Shown here: positions 43,422 to 52,754 of the stretch, in pieces
How positions within the stretch are numbered: the stretch's first letter is position 1
Layout: every line of letters starts with the position of its first letter
Assembly (NCBI RefSeq): GCF_010499455.1
Contig: NZ_JAAGOH010000021.1
Span: 22,497-86,496, forward strand
Origin: Ideonella livida
GTDB taxonomy: Bacteria; Pseudomonadota; Gammaproteobacteria; Burkholderiales; Burkholderiaceae_C
DNA: 64,000 nucleotides
Direction of reading: 5' to 3'
Program-made: the position numbers and the translations under genes
The notes under the pieces: model-generated
Databases searched by the model: none
The model's input: the letters and a program-made list of their open reading frames with translations, nothing else
Told to the model about the DNA's origin: nothing

Positions 43422-44240
43422 TCAGCCGGGACGCCGCGCCTTGGCCTGCAGGAAGGCCTGCTGGCGCAGCAGGGCCTCGCCCGCCTGGGCCCCGGCCCGC
43501 GCCTCGATGGCCGCCAGCTGGGCCGACAGGCTGGCCAGCTGGCTGGCCAGCAGGGCGCGAGCGCTCTCACCGCCCGGTGCCAGGGGTTGCCCGCGGCGCG
43601 CGGCCGGCACCTGCAGATAGGCCTGCAGCGAGTCGGGCAGGTAGCGGCGCACGCACTGGCCCAGGAACAGCGCGTCCTCGGTGGACGGCGCTGGCCGCCC
43701 CAGGGCCGCCGCCAACTGATGCTTGAGCTCGCGCAGCGGCTCGGCCGCGGCCGCATCGCCTTCCTCCAGCAGGGCCGCCACCACCTCGGTCAGCAGCGCG
43801 TCCAGGCTGTGCAGCGTTGTCGTGTCCAGGCGCAGCGTCTGCCAGCCGGTGGCCGCCGGCTGCGCCGCCGCCCGTTGCTGGGCCGCCCGGTGCAGCTGCC
43901 AGCCCGCCAGGGCCGCGCTGAGGGCGGCACCGCCGGCGGCCAGCACCGTGGGCAGGCCTGCGGGCAGCAGTGGCGTCAGCACCCCCAGGGCCACGGTCCC
44001 CACCGCGGCGGCCAGCACCGGGCCGGGCAGGCGGTGTGTGCCCGGGGTGGCCGCGGTGGCCGGCAGCGTCTCGGCCAGGGGCAGCCCCAGGCTCTGACGG
44101 GCCAGCAGCCGGCGCGCCTGGGCCGGGGGCACCGCCGCCGCCGCCGGCGCCGCCTCCCGCCAGGCCTGGGGCGAGGTGCGCCGGTTCACCGGCGCGGGGC
44201 CCACCACATAGCGTCCATCGCCGTCGTCATGCTCATCCAT
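43422..44240 (-). CDS. TelA-linked hypothetical membrane protein
   Basis: 272 residues from ATG 44240 (MDEHDDGDGRYVVGPAPVNRR). It has an N-terminal disordered Ala/Pro-rich part, two central hydrophobic segments (VLAAAVGTVALGVLTPLLPAG and VLAAGGAALSAALAGWQL), and a helical C-terminal domain with STEDALFLGQCVRRYLPDSLQAYLQVP. The position beside telA recalls the XpaC partner of TelA in other bacteria, but I cannot confirm homology. It converges on the YiaA gene with 15 bases between stops. Confidence 0.6.
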   Translation of the reverse strand: MDEHDDGDGRYVVGPAPVNRRTSPQAWREAAPAAAAVPPAQARRLLARQSLGLPLAETLPATAATPGTHRLPGPVLAAAVGTVALGVLTPLLPAGLPTVLAAGGAALSAALAGWQLHRAAQQRAAAQPAATGWQTLRLDTTTLHSLDALLTEVVAALLEEGDAAAAEPLRELKHQLAAALGRPAPSTEDALFLGQCVRRYLPDSLQAYLQVPAARRGQPLAPGGESARALLASQLASLSAQLAAIEARAGAQAGEALLRQQAFLQAKARRPG

Positions 44241-44490
44241 CTCGCATCCTTTGCGCCGCCGCCCCGGTCGCGCCATCGGCGGGGCCGGCGGGCCCGCATG
44301 GTACGGGCCCGGCCGCCGCCCAAGATGGGGGAGACCGCCCGCCGGCCGTGGCCGCGGTCATGCATCGCGGCTACATTCAGCCCGGAGCAGTCCCCCCAAG
44401 GGGCATGGCCAGACCGGGTCCGCCCGGGGCCGCCCGCCTGCGCGCCCGAGCGCCGCCCACCCCCGACCGACCCGCGTTCCCGCCCCACCC

Positions 44491-46401
44491 ATGAGCTCGC
44501 CCAACCAGTTCACCCTGCTGCGCCAGCGCCGTTTCGCCCCGTTCTTCTGGACGCAGTTCCTGGGGGCGATGAACGACAACGTCTTCAAGTTCGCCTTCAC
44601 CGTGCTGGTCACCTACCGGCTGCAGGTGGACTGGCTGCCGCCCTCGCTGGCCGGCCTGGCCATCGGGGCGGTGTTCATCGCGCCCTTCGTGCTGTTCTCG
44701 GCCACCTCGGGCCAGATCGCCGACAAGTACGACAAGGCCTTCCTGACCCGCATGGTCAAGAACCTGGAGATCCTGATCATGGTGCTGGTGACGGTGGGCA
44801 TGGCCACCGGCCAGGTGGGGCTGCTGCTGGGCTGCATCGGCCTGCTGGGCCTGCACAGCACGCTGTTCGGGCCCGTCAAATTCGCCTACCTGCCGCAGCA
44901 CCTGCGTGAGGATGAGCTGACCGGCGGCAACGGCATGATCGAGATGGGCACCTTCGTGGCCATCCTGATGGGCAATGTGCTGGGCGGCCTGCTCATCGCG
45001 CTGCCGCCCGAGGCGGTGTTGCCAGGCTCCCAGGCCGTGGCCGCCGTGAGCCTGGCGCTGGCGGTGTTGGGCCGCCTCACCGCCCAGGCCGTGCCGGCCA
45101 CCCCGCCCACCGCACCAGGGCTGCAGGTCAACTGGAACCCCTTCACCGAGACCTGGCGCAACCTCAAGCTGGCCCACGGCAACATCGTGGTGTTCCGCTC
45201 GCTGCTGGGCATCTCCTGGATGTGGTTCTTCGGCGCGGTGTTCCTCTCGCAGTTCCCCTCGTTTGCCAAGAACGTGCTGCATGGTGATGAGCACGTGGCC
45301 TCGCTGCTGCTGGTGGTGTTCTCGGTGGGGGTGGGCCTGGGGTCGCTGCTGTGCGAGACGCTCAGCCGCCGGCATGTGGAGATCGGCCTGGTGCCGCTGG
45401 GGGCCATCGGCATGAGCGTCTTTGCCGCCGACCTGTACCTGGCCAGCCGGGGCCTGCCTGCCGCCGCGCCGCTGGGCGTGGTCGCCTTCCTGGCGCAGGC
45501 GGGCACCTGGCGGGTGCTGGCGGACCTGTTCCTGCTCTCGCTGTTCGCCGGGCTCTACAGCGTGCCCATGTATGCGCTGATCCAGCTGCGCTCGCCCGCC
45601 AGCCACCGCGCCCGCATCATCGCGGCCAACAACATCCTCAACGCCCTGTTCATGATCGCCAGCAGCCTGGGCGTGGGCGTGCTGCTGTCGGCCGGCTTCA
45701 CCGTGCCCGAGGTCTTCGGCCTGACGGCCCTGCTCAACGCCCTGGTGGCCGGCTACATCTTCCTGCTGGTGCCCGAGTACCTGCTGCGCTTTGTGGCCTG
45801 GGTGCTCTCGCACGGGGTGTACCGTTTCCGCCTGCGCGGGGCCGAGCACATCCCCACCGAGGGACCGGCCATCCTGGTGTGCAACCACGTCAGCTTTGTC
45901 GATGCGGTGCTGCTCATGGCCGCCAGCCCCCGGCCCATCCGCTTCCTGATGGACCACCGCATCTTCAAGGTGCCGGTGCTGGGCTGGCTGTTCCGTCTGG
46001 CCAAGGCCATTCCGGTGGCCCCGCGCGGCGAAGACCCCGCCGCCTACGAACGAGCCCTGGCCGCCGCCGGCCAGGTGCTGGCCGATGGCGACCTGCTGGG
46101 CATCTTCCCCGAGGGCGGCATCACCGTGGACGGCCAGCTCCAGCCCTTCAAGGGCGGGGTGATGAAGATCCTGGCCACGCAGCCGGTGCCTGTCGTCCCC
46201 ATGGCCCTGGGCAACCTCTGGGGCAGCTTCTTCTCCCGCATCGAGGGTGGCCGCGCCATGGTGCGCCCGCTGCGCCGCGGCCTGTTCAGCCGCGTCACGC
46301 TGGATGTGGCGCCGGCTGTGCCTGCCGGGCAGGTGACGCTGGAGGGGTTGCAGGGGACGGTGCAGGGGCTGCTGCACGCGGCCGCGCCGCGGCGCGGCTG
46401 A
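44491..46401 (+). CDS. MFS transporter-PlsC acyltransferase fusion (LplT/Aas-like)
   Basis: 636 residues. The first 420 residues form an MFS lysophospholipid-transporter-like domain (LLRQRRFAPFFWTQFLGAMNDNVFKFAFTVLVTYRL, typical of LplT). A PlsC acyltransferase follows, with NHVSFVD (HX4D), the FPEGGIT block and PVVPMALGN. It likely flips and re-acylates lysophospholipids at the inner membrane. The acyl-ACP synthetase (AMP-binding) domain that completes E. coli-type Aas fusions is missing and not encoded next to it. Confidence 0.9.
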   Translation: MSSPNQFTLLRQRRFAPFFWTQFLGAMNDNVFKFAFTVLVTYRLQVDWLPPSLAGLAIGAVFIAPFVLFSATSGQIADKYDKAFLTRMVKNLEILIMVLVTVGMATGQVGLLLGCIGLLGLHSTLFGPVKFAYLPQHLREDELTGGNGMIEMGTFVAILMGNVLGGLLIALPPEAVLPGSQAVAAVSLALAVLGRLTAQAVPATPPTAPGLQVNWNPFTETWRNLKLAHGNIVVFRSLLGISWMWFFGAVFLSQFPSFAKNVLHGDEHVASLLLVVFSVGVGLGSLLCETLSRRHVEIGLVPLGAIGMSVFAADLYLASRGLPAAAPLGVVAFLAQAGTWRVLADLFLLSLFAGLYSVPMYALIQLRSPASHRARIIAANNILNALFMIASSLGVGVLLSAGFTVPEVFGLTALLNALVAGYIFLLVPEYLLRFVAWVLSHGVYRFRLRGAEHIPTEGPAILVCNHVSFVDAVLLMAASPRPIRFLMDHRIFKVPVLGWLFRLAKAIPVAPRGEDPAAYERALAAAGQVLADGDLLGIFPEGGITVDGQLQPFKGGVMKILATQPVPVVPMALGNLWGSFFSRIEGGRAMVRPLRRGLFSRVTLDVAPAVPAGQVTLEGLQGTVQGLLHAAAPRRG

Positions 46402-46479
46402 GGGCCCCGTCCGCATGCCCCGCGCAGACGGGGTGGTGGACCCCGGCGGGCTGGGTGGTCAAGGACAGGGGAGGGATGC

Positions 46480-48240
46480 ATGCACAAGACGACGGGGGAA
46501 CAGGACCCGGGCGGCAGCGGTGCGGGCCGTCGTGCCGACGCCTGGCTGATGGGGTTGTTGACGGGCCTTTGGTGTGCTGCCGTGGCGGCCGCCGGCTGGG
46601 GTGGGGACTACCCGGTCAACGACGATTGGGTCTATGCGATCTCGGTGCGCACCCTGCTGGAGACCGGGCGTTTCCACCTTCCGGACTTTTCACAGGCCTT
46701 GACGCTGCCCCATGTGTATTGGGGTGCCGCCTTTGCCTGGCTGGGTGGTGGCTTCGGCTTCGTGCCGCTGCGCCTGTCGGTGACGCTGCTGGGCCTGGTG
46801 GGGCTGTTGCTGGCCTACCGGCTCCTGCGTGACGCCGGTGCCCATCCGGCGGTGGCGGCCAGCGCGGCCGGGGCGCTGGGCCTGAACCCGCTCTATTTCA
46901 GCCTCAGCCTGACCTACATGTCGGACGTGACGTTCTGCGTCCTGGTCATGGCCACGGTGTTGGCCTGGGGTCGGTGGCTGGATGGCCGCGGCGCCCGCTG
47001 GGGGCTGCTGGGCGGCCTGTGCGGTGTGCTGGCGGCGCTCACCCGGCAGTTTGGGCTGGTGCTGTTGCCGGCCCTGCTGCTGTCGATGGCCTGGCGCGAT
47101 GGCCTGACCCGGTCCACCTGGTGGCGTGGCCTGGCCCTGGTGGCCGTCGTGGTGCTGGCCTATGGGCTGCTGCAGCACTGGCTGATGCTGCAGGGGCGCC
47201 AACCTTCGCTGCAGCAGCCGGTGAGTGAGCTGCTGTGGCGCTGGCTCAAATGGGGCCGGGTGGCCATCCTGCTGCTGTACGCGGCGATGCTGCTGTCGCC
47301 CCTGGCCCTGCTGTGGGCGGCGCAGCGGCGCCAGGCCTGGCGCGAGGCCGGATGCCCCGGCTATGACCGGCGTCTGCTGCTGCTGAGCCTGCTGCAATTA
47401 CCGCTCATGTTGGCCTGGGGCAAATACTTTCCTGCCTGGACCAATGTCCTCCAGCCCTGGGGCATCGGGCCGGTGACCTTGCGCGACAACCTGTTGCTGG
47501 GTCTGCACGTTCCCCAGACCCCGCTCTGGTTGTGGGGCCTGTGGGGCGGGTTGACCCTGCTGGCGGCCTGGACGGTGGCGGTGCTGGTGGAGGCGGCCTG
47601 GGCCCGTCGGCAGGCGGCAACGCCGGGCCGGGCGGCGTGGCGGGCCGGATTCGCGGTGCCGGTGGGCTGGGCGCAGGCGCGGGCACGGTGGTCGGCCCAG
47701 ACGGTGCTGGCGGCGGTGGCGGCGGCCCTGTTGGGGCTGGCCATCTGCTTCGGGCCGGCCACCTTTTTTGACCGCTACCTGCTGCCCGTGCTGCCGCTGC
47801 TGGCGCTGGTGGGCGTGCGGTGCTGGCCGCAGGCGGCCCGGCCGCCGGCCCCGAAGGCGCTGGCCCTGGCCGCCGGGCTGTGCGCCCTGCAGCTGGCCCT
47901 GGCGGTGGTTGGCGTGCGTGACTTCTGGGCCATGAGTGAGGCCAAGTGGCAGGCGGTGGCCCGCCTGCATGCGCGCGGCATCGGGCCGCAGGTCCTGGAT
48001 GGTGGCTACGACTACAACGGCTGGCTGCTCTACCGCCGCGGCGGGCCCAGTACCCTGCCCGACAAGAGCTGGTACTGGGTCGAAGACGACGCCTACCAGC
48101 TGGCCTTGGGGCCGATGCCGGGCTACCGCCTGCTGGAGACGGTGCCTTACCAGCGCCGGCTGACGGGCCGCACCGAGCAGATCCACATCCTGCAGCGCCA
48201 GGCCCCGTCAGCCGCGCAGCAAGCGCCAGTCAGGCCCTGA
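46480..48240 (+). CDS. GT39/ArnT-like membrane glycosyltransferase
   Basis: 586 residues, about 11-12 hydrophobic helices. The first periplasmic loop carries the NDDW motif (GGDYPVNDDWVYAISV), the catalytic acidic region of GT-C enzymes. Further loop features include SLSLTYMSDVTF. A C-terminal soluble part (about 480-586) contains YDYNGWLLYRRGG. It would use a polyprenyl-phosphate sugar to modify an envelope glycan. It converges on a cluster (GT2, epimerase, GtrA, methyltransferase) that makes and flips such lipid-linked sugars. Confidence 0.82.
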   Translation: MHKTTGEQDPGGSGAGRRADAWLMGLLTGLWCAAVAAAGWGGDYPVNDDWVYAISVRTLLETGRFHLPDFSQALTLPHVYWGAAFAWLGGGFGFVPLRLSVTLLGLVGLLLAYRLLRDAGAHPAVAASAAGALGLNPLYFSLSLTYMSDVTFCVLVMATVLAWGRWLDGRGARWGLLGGLCGVLAALTRQFGLVLLPALLLSMAWRDGLTRSTWWRGLALVAVVVLAYGLLQHWLMLQGRQPSLQQPVSELLWRWLKWGRVAILLLYAAMLLSPLALLWAAQRRQAWREAGCPGYDRRLLLLSLLQLPLMLAWGKYFPAWTNVLQPWGIGPVTLRDNLLLGLHVPQTPLWLWGLWGGLTLLAAWTVAVLVEAAWARRQAATPGRAAWRAGFAVPVGWAQARARWSAQTVLAAVAAALLGLAICFGPATFFDRYLLPVLPLLALVGVRCWPQAARPPAPKALALAAGLCALQLALAVVGVRDFWAMSEAKWQAVARLHARGIGPQVLDGGYDYNGWLLYRRGGPSTLPDKSWYWVEDDAYQLALGPMPGYRLLETVPYQRRLTGRTEQIHILQRQAPSAAQQAPVRP

Positions 48241-48266
48241 CCGCGGGCTGCGGTGCCCGCGCGGGT

Positions 48267-49019
48267 TCAGGCCGTCGGCGGGGCCGGCCGGGTGGCCACC
48301 GCCACCACCGACAGGCCGAAGGGCAGGCGGATACGGGGCAGCAACGCCCCTTCGGAGGCCAGGACGCGCTCCAGCAGGCGGTTGATGGCGGGGTGGGGCA
48401 GGGCCAGTTCGTCACCCAGCGGCCGCCGCAGCAGGCGCTGCAGCCCCCTGGAGGCCAGCGCCGCCGGAAACAGCCAACAGTTGAAATAGCTGGCGTAGTG
48501 CACGCGCAGCCCCGCCTGCGCCATGGCACGCAGCAGCTGCCCCCGGGTGTAGCGGCGGTGGTGGTGGTTGCGCACGTCGTGCTGGCTCCATAAGAAGCCG
48601 TAGGCGGGCACCGTCACCAGCAGCCGCCCCTGCGGTGCCAGCCGGTCCGCCAGCGCGCGCAGCGCGGCCACGTCGTCGGCCACATGCTCCACCACGTCCA
48701 GCGCGCAGACCAGGTCAAAGGTGGTGTGAAAGGGCACCGCGTCGGGCAGGTGTCCGCTGCGTACCTCGCACAGGCCGCGGGCCTGGGCGCGGGCGCGGGC
48801 GCCCGCATCCAGCTCCATGGCGCTGACCCGGCCCAGCGTGGCCAGCAGGGGCAGGTTGCCGCCCGTGCCGCAGCCGACCTCCAGCACCGTGCGGGGCTGC
48901 GGGCCGGGGCAGGGCGGGAGCAGGGCCTGGAGCACGCGCAGCAGCACGCGGCGGCGTCCGCGGAACCACCAGTGGTGCTCCTCCACGGCATGGAACTGGT
49001 GGTAGACGTCGTTTTCCAC
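48267..49019 (-). CDS. Class I SAM-dependent methyltransferase
   Basis: 250 residues: VLEVGCGTGGNLPLLATLG is the SAM-binding motif I and DLVCALDVVEHVADDVAALRALAD is motif II of the Methyltransf_23-like group. It starts MENDVYHQFHAVEEHHWWFRGRRRVL, common in methyltransferases of polysaccharide clusters. The acceptor is probably a lipid-linked sugar or quinone-like lipid. Last gene of the four-gene minus-strand cluster, 12 bases after gtrA-like. Confidence 0.88.
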   Translation of the reverse strand: MENDVYHQFHAVEEHHWWFRGRRRVLLRVLQALLPPCPGPQPRTVLEVGCGTGGNLPLLATLGRVSAMELDAGARARAQARGLCEVRSGHLPDAVPFHTTFDLVCALDVVEHVADDVAALRALADRLAPQGRLLVTVPAYGFLWSQHDVRNHHHRRYTRGQLLRAMAQAGLRVHYASYFNCWLFPAALASRGLQRLLRRPLGDELALPHPAINRLLERVLASEGALLPRIRLPFGLSVVAVATRPAPPTA

Positions 49020-49031
49020 GTGCGATGGGGT

Positions 49032-49445
49032 TCAGGGTGAGGTGGGGGGCGGCGGCGGGCGGAAGACCCAGCGCCGGCTCAGCAGGTAGGCGCTGAGGGT
49101 ATAGGCCGGGGCGCCAGCCAGCTGTGCCCACAGCGCGGGCCAGGCCAGCAGGTGCAGGGCCGTGGCCACCGTGGCCAGGTTGGCCAGGTAGGCCAGTGCG
49201 TTGACGGTGACAAAACCCAGGAATTGGCCGGCCTGCAGCTGGCGCTGGCCAAAGGTCCAGCGGCTGTTCAAGGCGTAGCTGTTGGCGATGCCGACCGCAT
49301 AGCCCACCGCATTGGCCCACAGCGGTGGCCAGCCCTGGCCGGCTTGCAGCGCCAGCACCAGCCCCAGGGTGAGCACGGTGTTGGCCACGCCGACCAGCCC
49401 GAACCGGACCAGGCGTCGCAGCTCCGCCCCGACCTGCGGCCACAT
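49032..49445 (-). CDS. GtrA-family small membrane protein
   Basis: 137 residues, four helices: LVRFGLVGVANTVLTLGLVLALQ, WANAVGYAVGIANSYALNSRWTF (the conserved GtrA N-x-x-W-x-F region), and two more. GtrA-like proteins are thought to flip polyprenyl-phosphate-linked sugars. The start overlaps the stop of the epimerase gene by one base within TCAT/ATGA, so translation is coupled. Confidence 0.88.
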   Translation of the reverse strand: MWPQVGAELRRLVRFGLVGVANTVLTLGLVLALQAGQGWPPLWANAVGYAVGIANSYALNSRWTFGQRQLQAGQFLGFVTVNALAYLANLATVATALHLLAWPALWAQLAGAPAYTLSAYLLSRRWVFRPPPPPTSP

Positions 49446-50401
49446 CAGGGGCCTGCCTGCTGATAGCGCAGGCGCTCGGCGGCGACCAGCGCGCTGATGC
49501 CGGCCGGCAGTGGCGTGCGCACCGGCGTGGGCCCGGCCAGCGGCAGCCGGGAGCGGAAACGCACCTGCCGGGCGTAGGCCAGGCTGGCGGCACAGACCGA
49601 GGTCACCACCCGCGGCGGCCGGTGCATCACATGGCCGAAGGTGCGGAGCAGCTCGGCCACGCTGGTGCTGCGCTCGGCGGCAAAGATGCGCACCAGGGCG
49701 CCAGGCTGATCGGCCAGCTGGTCCATGGCCTGGCGCAGGTGGGCGGCGGCATCCGGCGCGAAGAGGTAGTCGCGCAGCGTGTCCAGCGGCACGTAGATGT
49801 GGACAACCTGATGGCGCAGCGTGCGCCTGGCGATCTGGGTCAGCAGGCCTTGGGCCTTGTGGGCGGCCTGGTCGGTGCCGTAGAGCGAACTCAGCCGGGC
49901 GGCCAGCACCGACAGGCGCTGCCCGGGCCAGGACGCGGCGGCCTGCAGCAGTTGCGCCTCCTGACGCGCCTTGGCATGGCCATAGGCGGTGGTCGGGGCG
50001 ATGGGCGTGTCCTCATCCACCAGCCCGCCGGTCTGGTGGCCATAGAGCGCGCCGGTGGAGCTGGCCAGCATCACCAGGCCCGGGCGCTCGACCAGCGCGG
50101 GCTGCCTGGCCAGGACGCGCAGGAGGTGGGCCAGGGCCGCCTCCTCGCGCAGCAGCGCGGTCTCGGGGCTGTGCAGGGTGCCGGTGCCTGCGGCCCAGCA
50201 CAGCTCCCAGCGCGGGTGGGCGCAGGCCTGGGCGGCAAAGCGCTGGCAGGCCGCCTCCAGCTGCGCCTGCAGGCGGGGCGGGTCGTCCCAGGCCAGGGGC
50301 TGCGCCAGGCGGAAGTGCTGCCGTGAGCTGGCCAGTCCCGCCCCGAGCGCACGGCCCAGCAGGCCGCCGGCGCCCAGGATCCAGCACAGGGGTTGGCTCA
50401 T
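49445..50401 (-). CDS. NAD-dependent epimerase/dehydratase (SDR extended family)
   Basis: 318 residues. It has an N-terminal nucleotide loop (CWILGAGGLLGRALGAGL), the Ser region MLASSTGALYG and YxxxK as YGHAKARQE. The glycine pattern GAGGLLG is slightly atypical for the family. It probably modifies a nucleotide sugar for the adjacent glycosyltransferase. The start overlaps the GT2 stop (ATGA), placing it in the GT2-epimerase-GtrA-methyltransferase operon. Confidence 0.82.
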   Translation of the reverse strand: MSQPLCWILGAGGLLGRALGAGLASSRQHFRLAQPLAWDDPPRLQAQLEAACQRFAAQACAHPRWELCWAAGTGTLHSPETALLREEAALAHLLRVLARQPALVERPGLVMLASSTGALYGHQTGGLVDEDTPIAPTTAYGHAKARQEAQLLQAAASWPGQRLSVLAARLSSLYGTDQAAHKAQGLLTQIARRTLRHQVVHIYVPLDTLRDYLFAPDAAAHLRQAMDQLADQPGALVRIFAAERSTSVAELLRTFGHVMHRPPRVVTSVCAASLAYARQVRFRSRLPLAGPTPVRTPLPAGISALVAAERLRYQQAGP

Positions 50402-51384
50402 GGCCGTGGCGGCGGGGCGGGCCGGGTGGGTTTGGTGCCCACCACATAGAGCGGCTTGCCCATGGCGATGCCCATGGTCACGGCCAGGTACTCCGCGATG
50501 ATGCCCAGCGCGGTGAGGATGGCGCCGGAGAACAGCGAGGTGGCCAGGAACAGGGAGGCCCAGCCCGGCACGGCCAGGCCGCCATGGAGCTTGGACCAGA
50601 TGACCCAAGCGGTCAGGCCAAAGGCCAAGGCCAGCGAGCACAAGCCCACCAGGGTGATCAGCCGCAGCGGCCGGGTGCCGGTGGTGAGCACCAGGCGCCA
50701 GAAGTGCGAGGCCAGGCGCCGGTAGTTGTAGTTGGAGGGGCGGTCCATCTCGCGGCGCAGCTGCACCGGGCAGAAGCCCACGCGGCCCACCAGCCAGCGC
50801 AGGCCCACGTCCAGGTACACGCCGGTGCCGCAGTAGGCGGCCAGGGTGCGGGCGATCTCGCCGTCGATCAGCCTGAAGCTGTTGAAGCGGCCGATTTCCT
50901 GGTGGCCCAGCACCCGCCGGCTGATGGCCTTGGCTGTGGCGCTGAAGAAGTTGCGCGCCGCGCCGTGCGGCGCCTGGTTGGTGGGGCTGGCGTAGACCAG
51001 CTGCAGCGCCTGCCCGAGGGCCAGGTCCAGCAGGGCGCCGATGTCGCGCGGGTCTTGCTGGCCGTCCTCGTCCAGGGTGACGATCCAGTGGCCCGTGGCG
51101 CTGGCCATGCCCGCCAGGGTGGCCGGATGCTGGCCGAAGTTGCGGGTCAGCCAGACCGGCCGCACCACCGGATGACGGGCCGCCAGGGCCTCCATCACCA
51201 GGTCGGAGCGGTCGCGGCCGCAGTCGTGCACCAAGAGGATCTCGGTCACCGCGAAGGCCACGCCACCCGGTGTGACGCCGGGCTGGGTCAGGGGCAGCAG
51301 CTCCTGGATCAGGGTGGGCAGCGTGGTTTCGCCCCCATAGACCGGCACCACCACAGACACATGCTGGAGATCCGTCGGGCTCAT
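50398..51384 (-). CDS. Family 2 glycosyltransferase (polyprenyl-phosphate sugar synthase type)
   Basis: 328 residues from ATG 51384. The N-terminal GT-A domain shows VSVVVPVYGGETTLPTLI, HDCGRDRSD, RNFGQHPATLAGMASATG and the metal-binding DEDGQQDP. Two C-terminal helices (LITLVGLCSLALAFGLTAWVI and ILTALGIIAEYLAVTMGIAMG) match the ArnC/GtrB type. It should load a sugar onto undecaprenyl phosphate for the GT39-like enzyme. First gene of the operon. Confidence 0.9.
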   Translation of the reverse strand: MSPTDLQHVSVVVPVYGGETTLPTLIQELLPLTQPGVTPGGVAFAVTEILLVHDCGRDRSDLVMEALAARHPVVRPVWLTRNFGQHPATLAGMASATGHWIVTLDEDGQQDPRDIGALLDLALGQALQLVYASPTNQAPHGAARNFFSATAKAISRRVLGHQEIGRFNSFRLIDGEIARTLAAYCGTGVYLDVGLRWLVGRVGFCPVQLRREMDRPSNYNYRRLASHFWRLVLTTGTRPLRLITLVGLCSLALAFGLTAWVIWSKLHGGLAVPGWASLFLATSLFSGAILTALGIIAEYLAVTMGIAMGKPLYVVGTKPTRPAPPPRP

Positions 51385-51476
51385 GGTCGCAGGGCGGGGA
51401 CGGGCCGCCGCCGGGGAGTGGAGTCGGCGGATTGTCATGCGGTGGCGCCCTGGCGCCTATCAGCCTTCCGGATGAA

Positions 51477-52667
51477 TCAGCGCTTGAGCAGCATCAGCCC
51501 CTTGAGGTATTCCCCTTCTGGGAAGCACAGGGTGGTGGGGTGGTCGGGCGCGGCCTCCAGGCGCTGCAGCAGGTAGGCGTCCACCTGGGCGTCCAGGCCG
51601 GCGCCGGCCACGATCTTGTGAAACAGCTCGGCGCCGATGCCGCCGGAGCAGCTGAAGGTCAGCAGCAGGCCGCCGGGGTTGAGCAGCTTCAGGCCCAGGC
51701 GGTTGATGTCCTTGTAGGCGCGGCTGGCGCGGTCGGCGTGCGCGGCGCTGGGCGCGAACTTGGGCGGGTCCAGGATGATGGCGTCAAAGCGCCGGCCGTC
51801 CTTGAGCAGCTGGCGCAGCGTGCCGTTGACGTCGGCGTCCAGCGCGGTGTGGCGCGCCGGATCGAAGCCGTTGAGTGCCACATGCGCCGTGGCACGGGCC
51901 AGGGCCGGGCCGGAGGAGTCCACGCTGATGACCTCCTGCGCGCCGCCGGCCAGGGCCGCCACGCTGAAACCGCCTGTGTAGCTGTAGCAGTTGAGCACGC
52001 TCTGGCAGCCGAACTGGGCCACCATGCGGGCGAACAGCTCGCGGTTCTCGCGCTGGTCCAGGTAGTAGCCGGTCTTGTGGCCTTCCTCCACGTCCACCGT
52101 GAGTTGGATGCGGTGCTCGCGCAGGGTGACGGTGGTGGCGCCCGAGCCCCGCAGCCAGCCCTTCACGGGGGGCAGGCCCTCCATCTGGCGCACGCTGGAG
52201 TCGCTGCGCTCATAGAGGCGGGTGCAGCCCAGCGGCGCGGTGGCCGCCAGCAGGGCGTCGGCGATGGTCTCCTTCCAGCGGTCGGTGCCGGCGGAGAGGA
52301 ACTGCACCGAGAGGATGTCCTCGTAGCGGTCCACGATCAGGCCGGGCAGGCCGTCGGCCTCGCCGTGGATCAGGCGCACGCCGTTGCTGGGGATGGCCAG
52401 GCGCTGGCGCATGGCCACGGCGGCGGCCACGCGGCGCTGGAAGAAGGCGGCGTCAATGCGCTCGGCCTCGTCAAAGCTCCAGGCGCGCACCCGGATCATG
52501 GAGGTGGGGCTGAAGGCGGCCCAGGCCAGGAAGCGGCCGTCGTGGCTCTCCACGCGCACGGTCTCGCCCGCATCGGCCTTGCCCTTGTCCACGCTGCCGG
52601 CAAACACCCAGGGGTGCTGACGCAGCAGCGAACGCTCTTTTCCTTCTCGCAGGCGGATGACTTTCAT
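51477..52667 (-). CDS. RlmI-like 23S rRNA m5C methyltransferase
   Basis: 396 residues: an N-terminal PUA domain (MKVIRLREGKERSLLRQHPWVFAGSVDKGKADAGETVRV), then EEGHKTGYYLDQRENR and VLNCYSYTGGFSVAALAGGA (SAM site), and the catalytic motif IV region DAIILDPPKFAPS. The C-terminal motif LLTFSCSGGIGAELF has the catalytic Cys. It matches RlmI/RlmK-type methyltransferases by length and order. Stands alone between two operons. Confidence 0.92.
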   Translation of the reverse strand: MKVIRLREGKERSLLRQHPWVFAGSVDKGKADAGETVRVESHDGRFLAWAAFSPTSMIRVRAWSFDEAERIDAAFFQRRVAAAVAMRQRLAIPSNGVRLIHGEADGLPGLIVDRYEDILSVQFLSAGTDRWKETIADALLAATAPLGCTRLYERSDSSVRQMEGLPPVKGWLRGSGATTVTLREHRIQLTVDVEEGHKTGYYLDQRENRELFARMVAQFGCQSVLNCYSYTGGFSVAALAGGAQEVISVDSSGPALARATAHVALNGFDPARHTALDADVNGTLRQLLKDGRRFDAIILDPPKFAPSAAHADRASRAYKDINRLGLKLLNPGGLLLTFSCSGGIGAELFHKIVAGAGLDAQVDAYLLQRLEAAPDHPTTLCFPEGEYLKGLMLLKR

Positions 52668-52754
52668 GTCTCGAATTGTCGCCTGCAGGCTGGGATCCCC
52701 ACGACGTCCTGCCTGTGTGGGCCCGCCCCGGTGGGCTTGACCGGGGGCGCCCAG

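Noticed and set aside
43406..43440. GCGTCC/GGACGC inverted repeat as terminator between convergent genes
   Set aside because: Overlaps a stop codon and coding sequence and lacks T residues; too weak to annotate.
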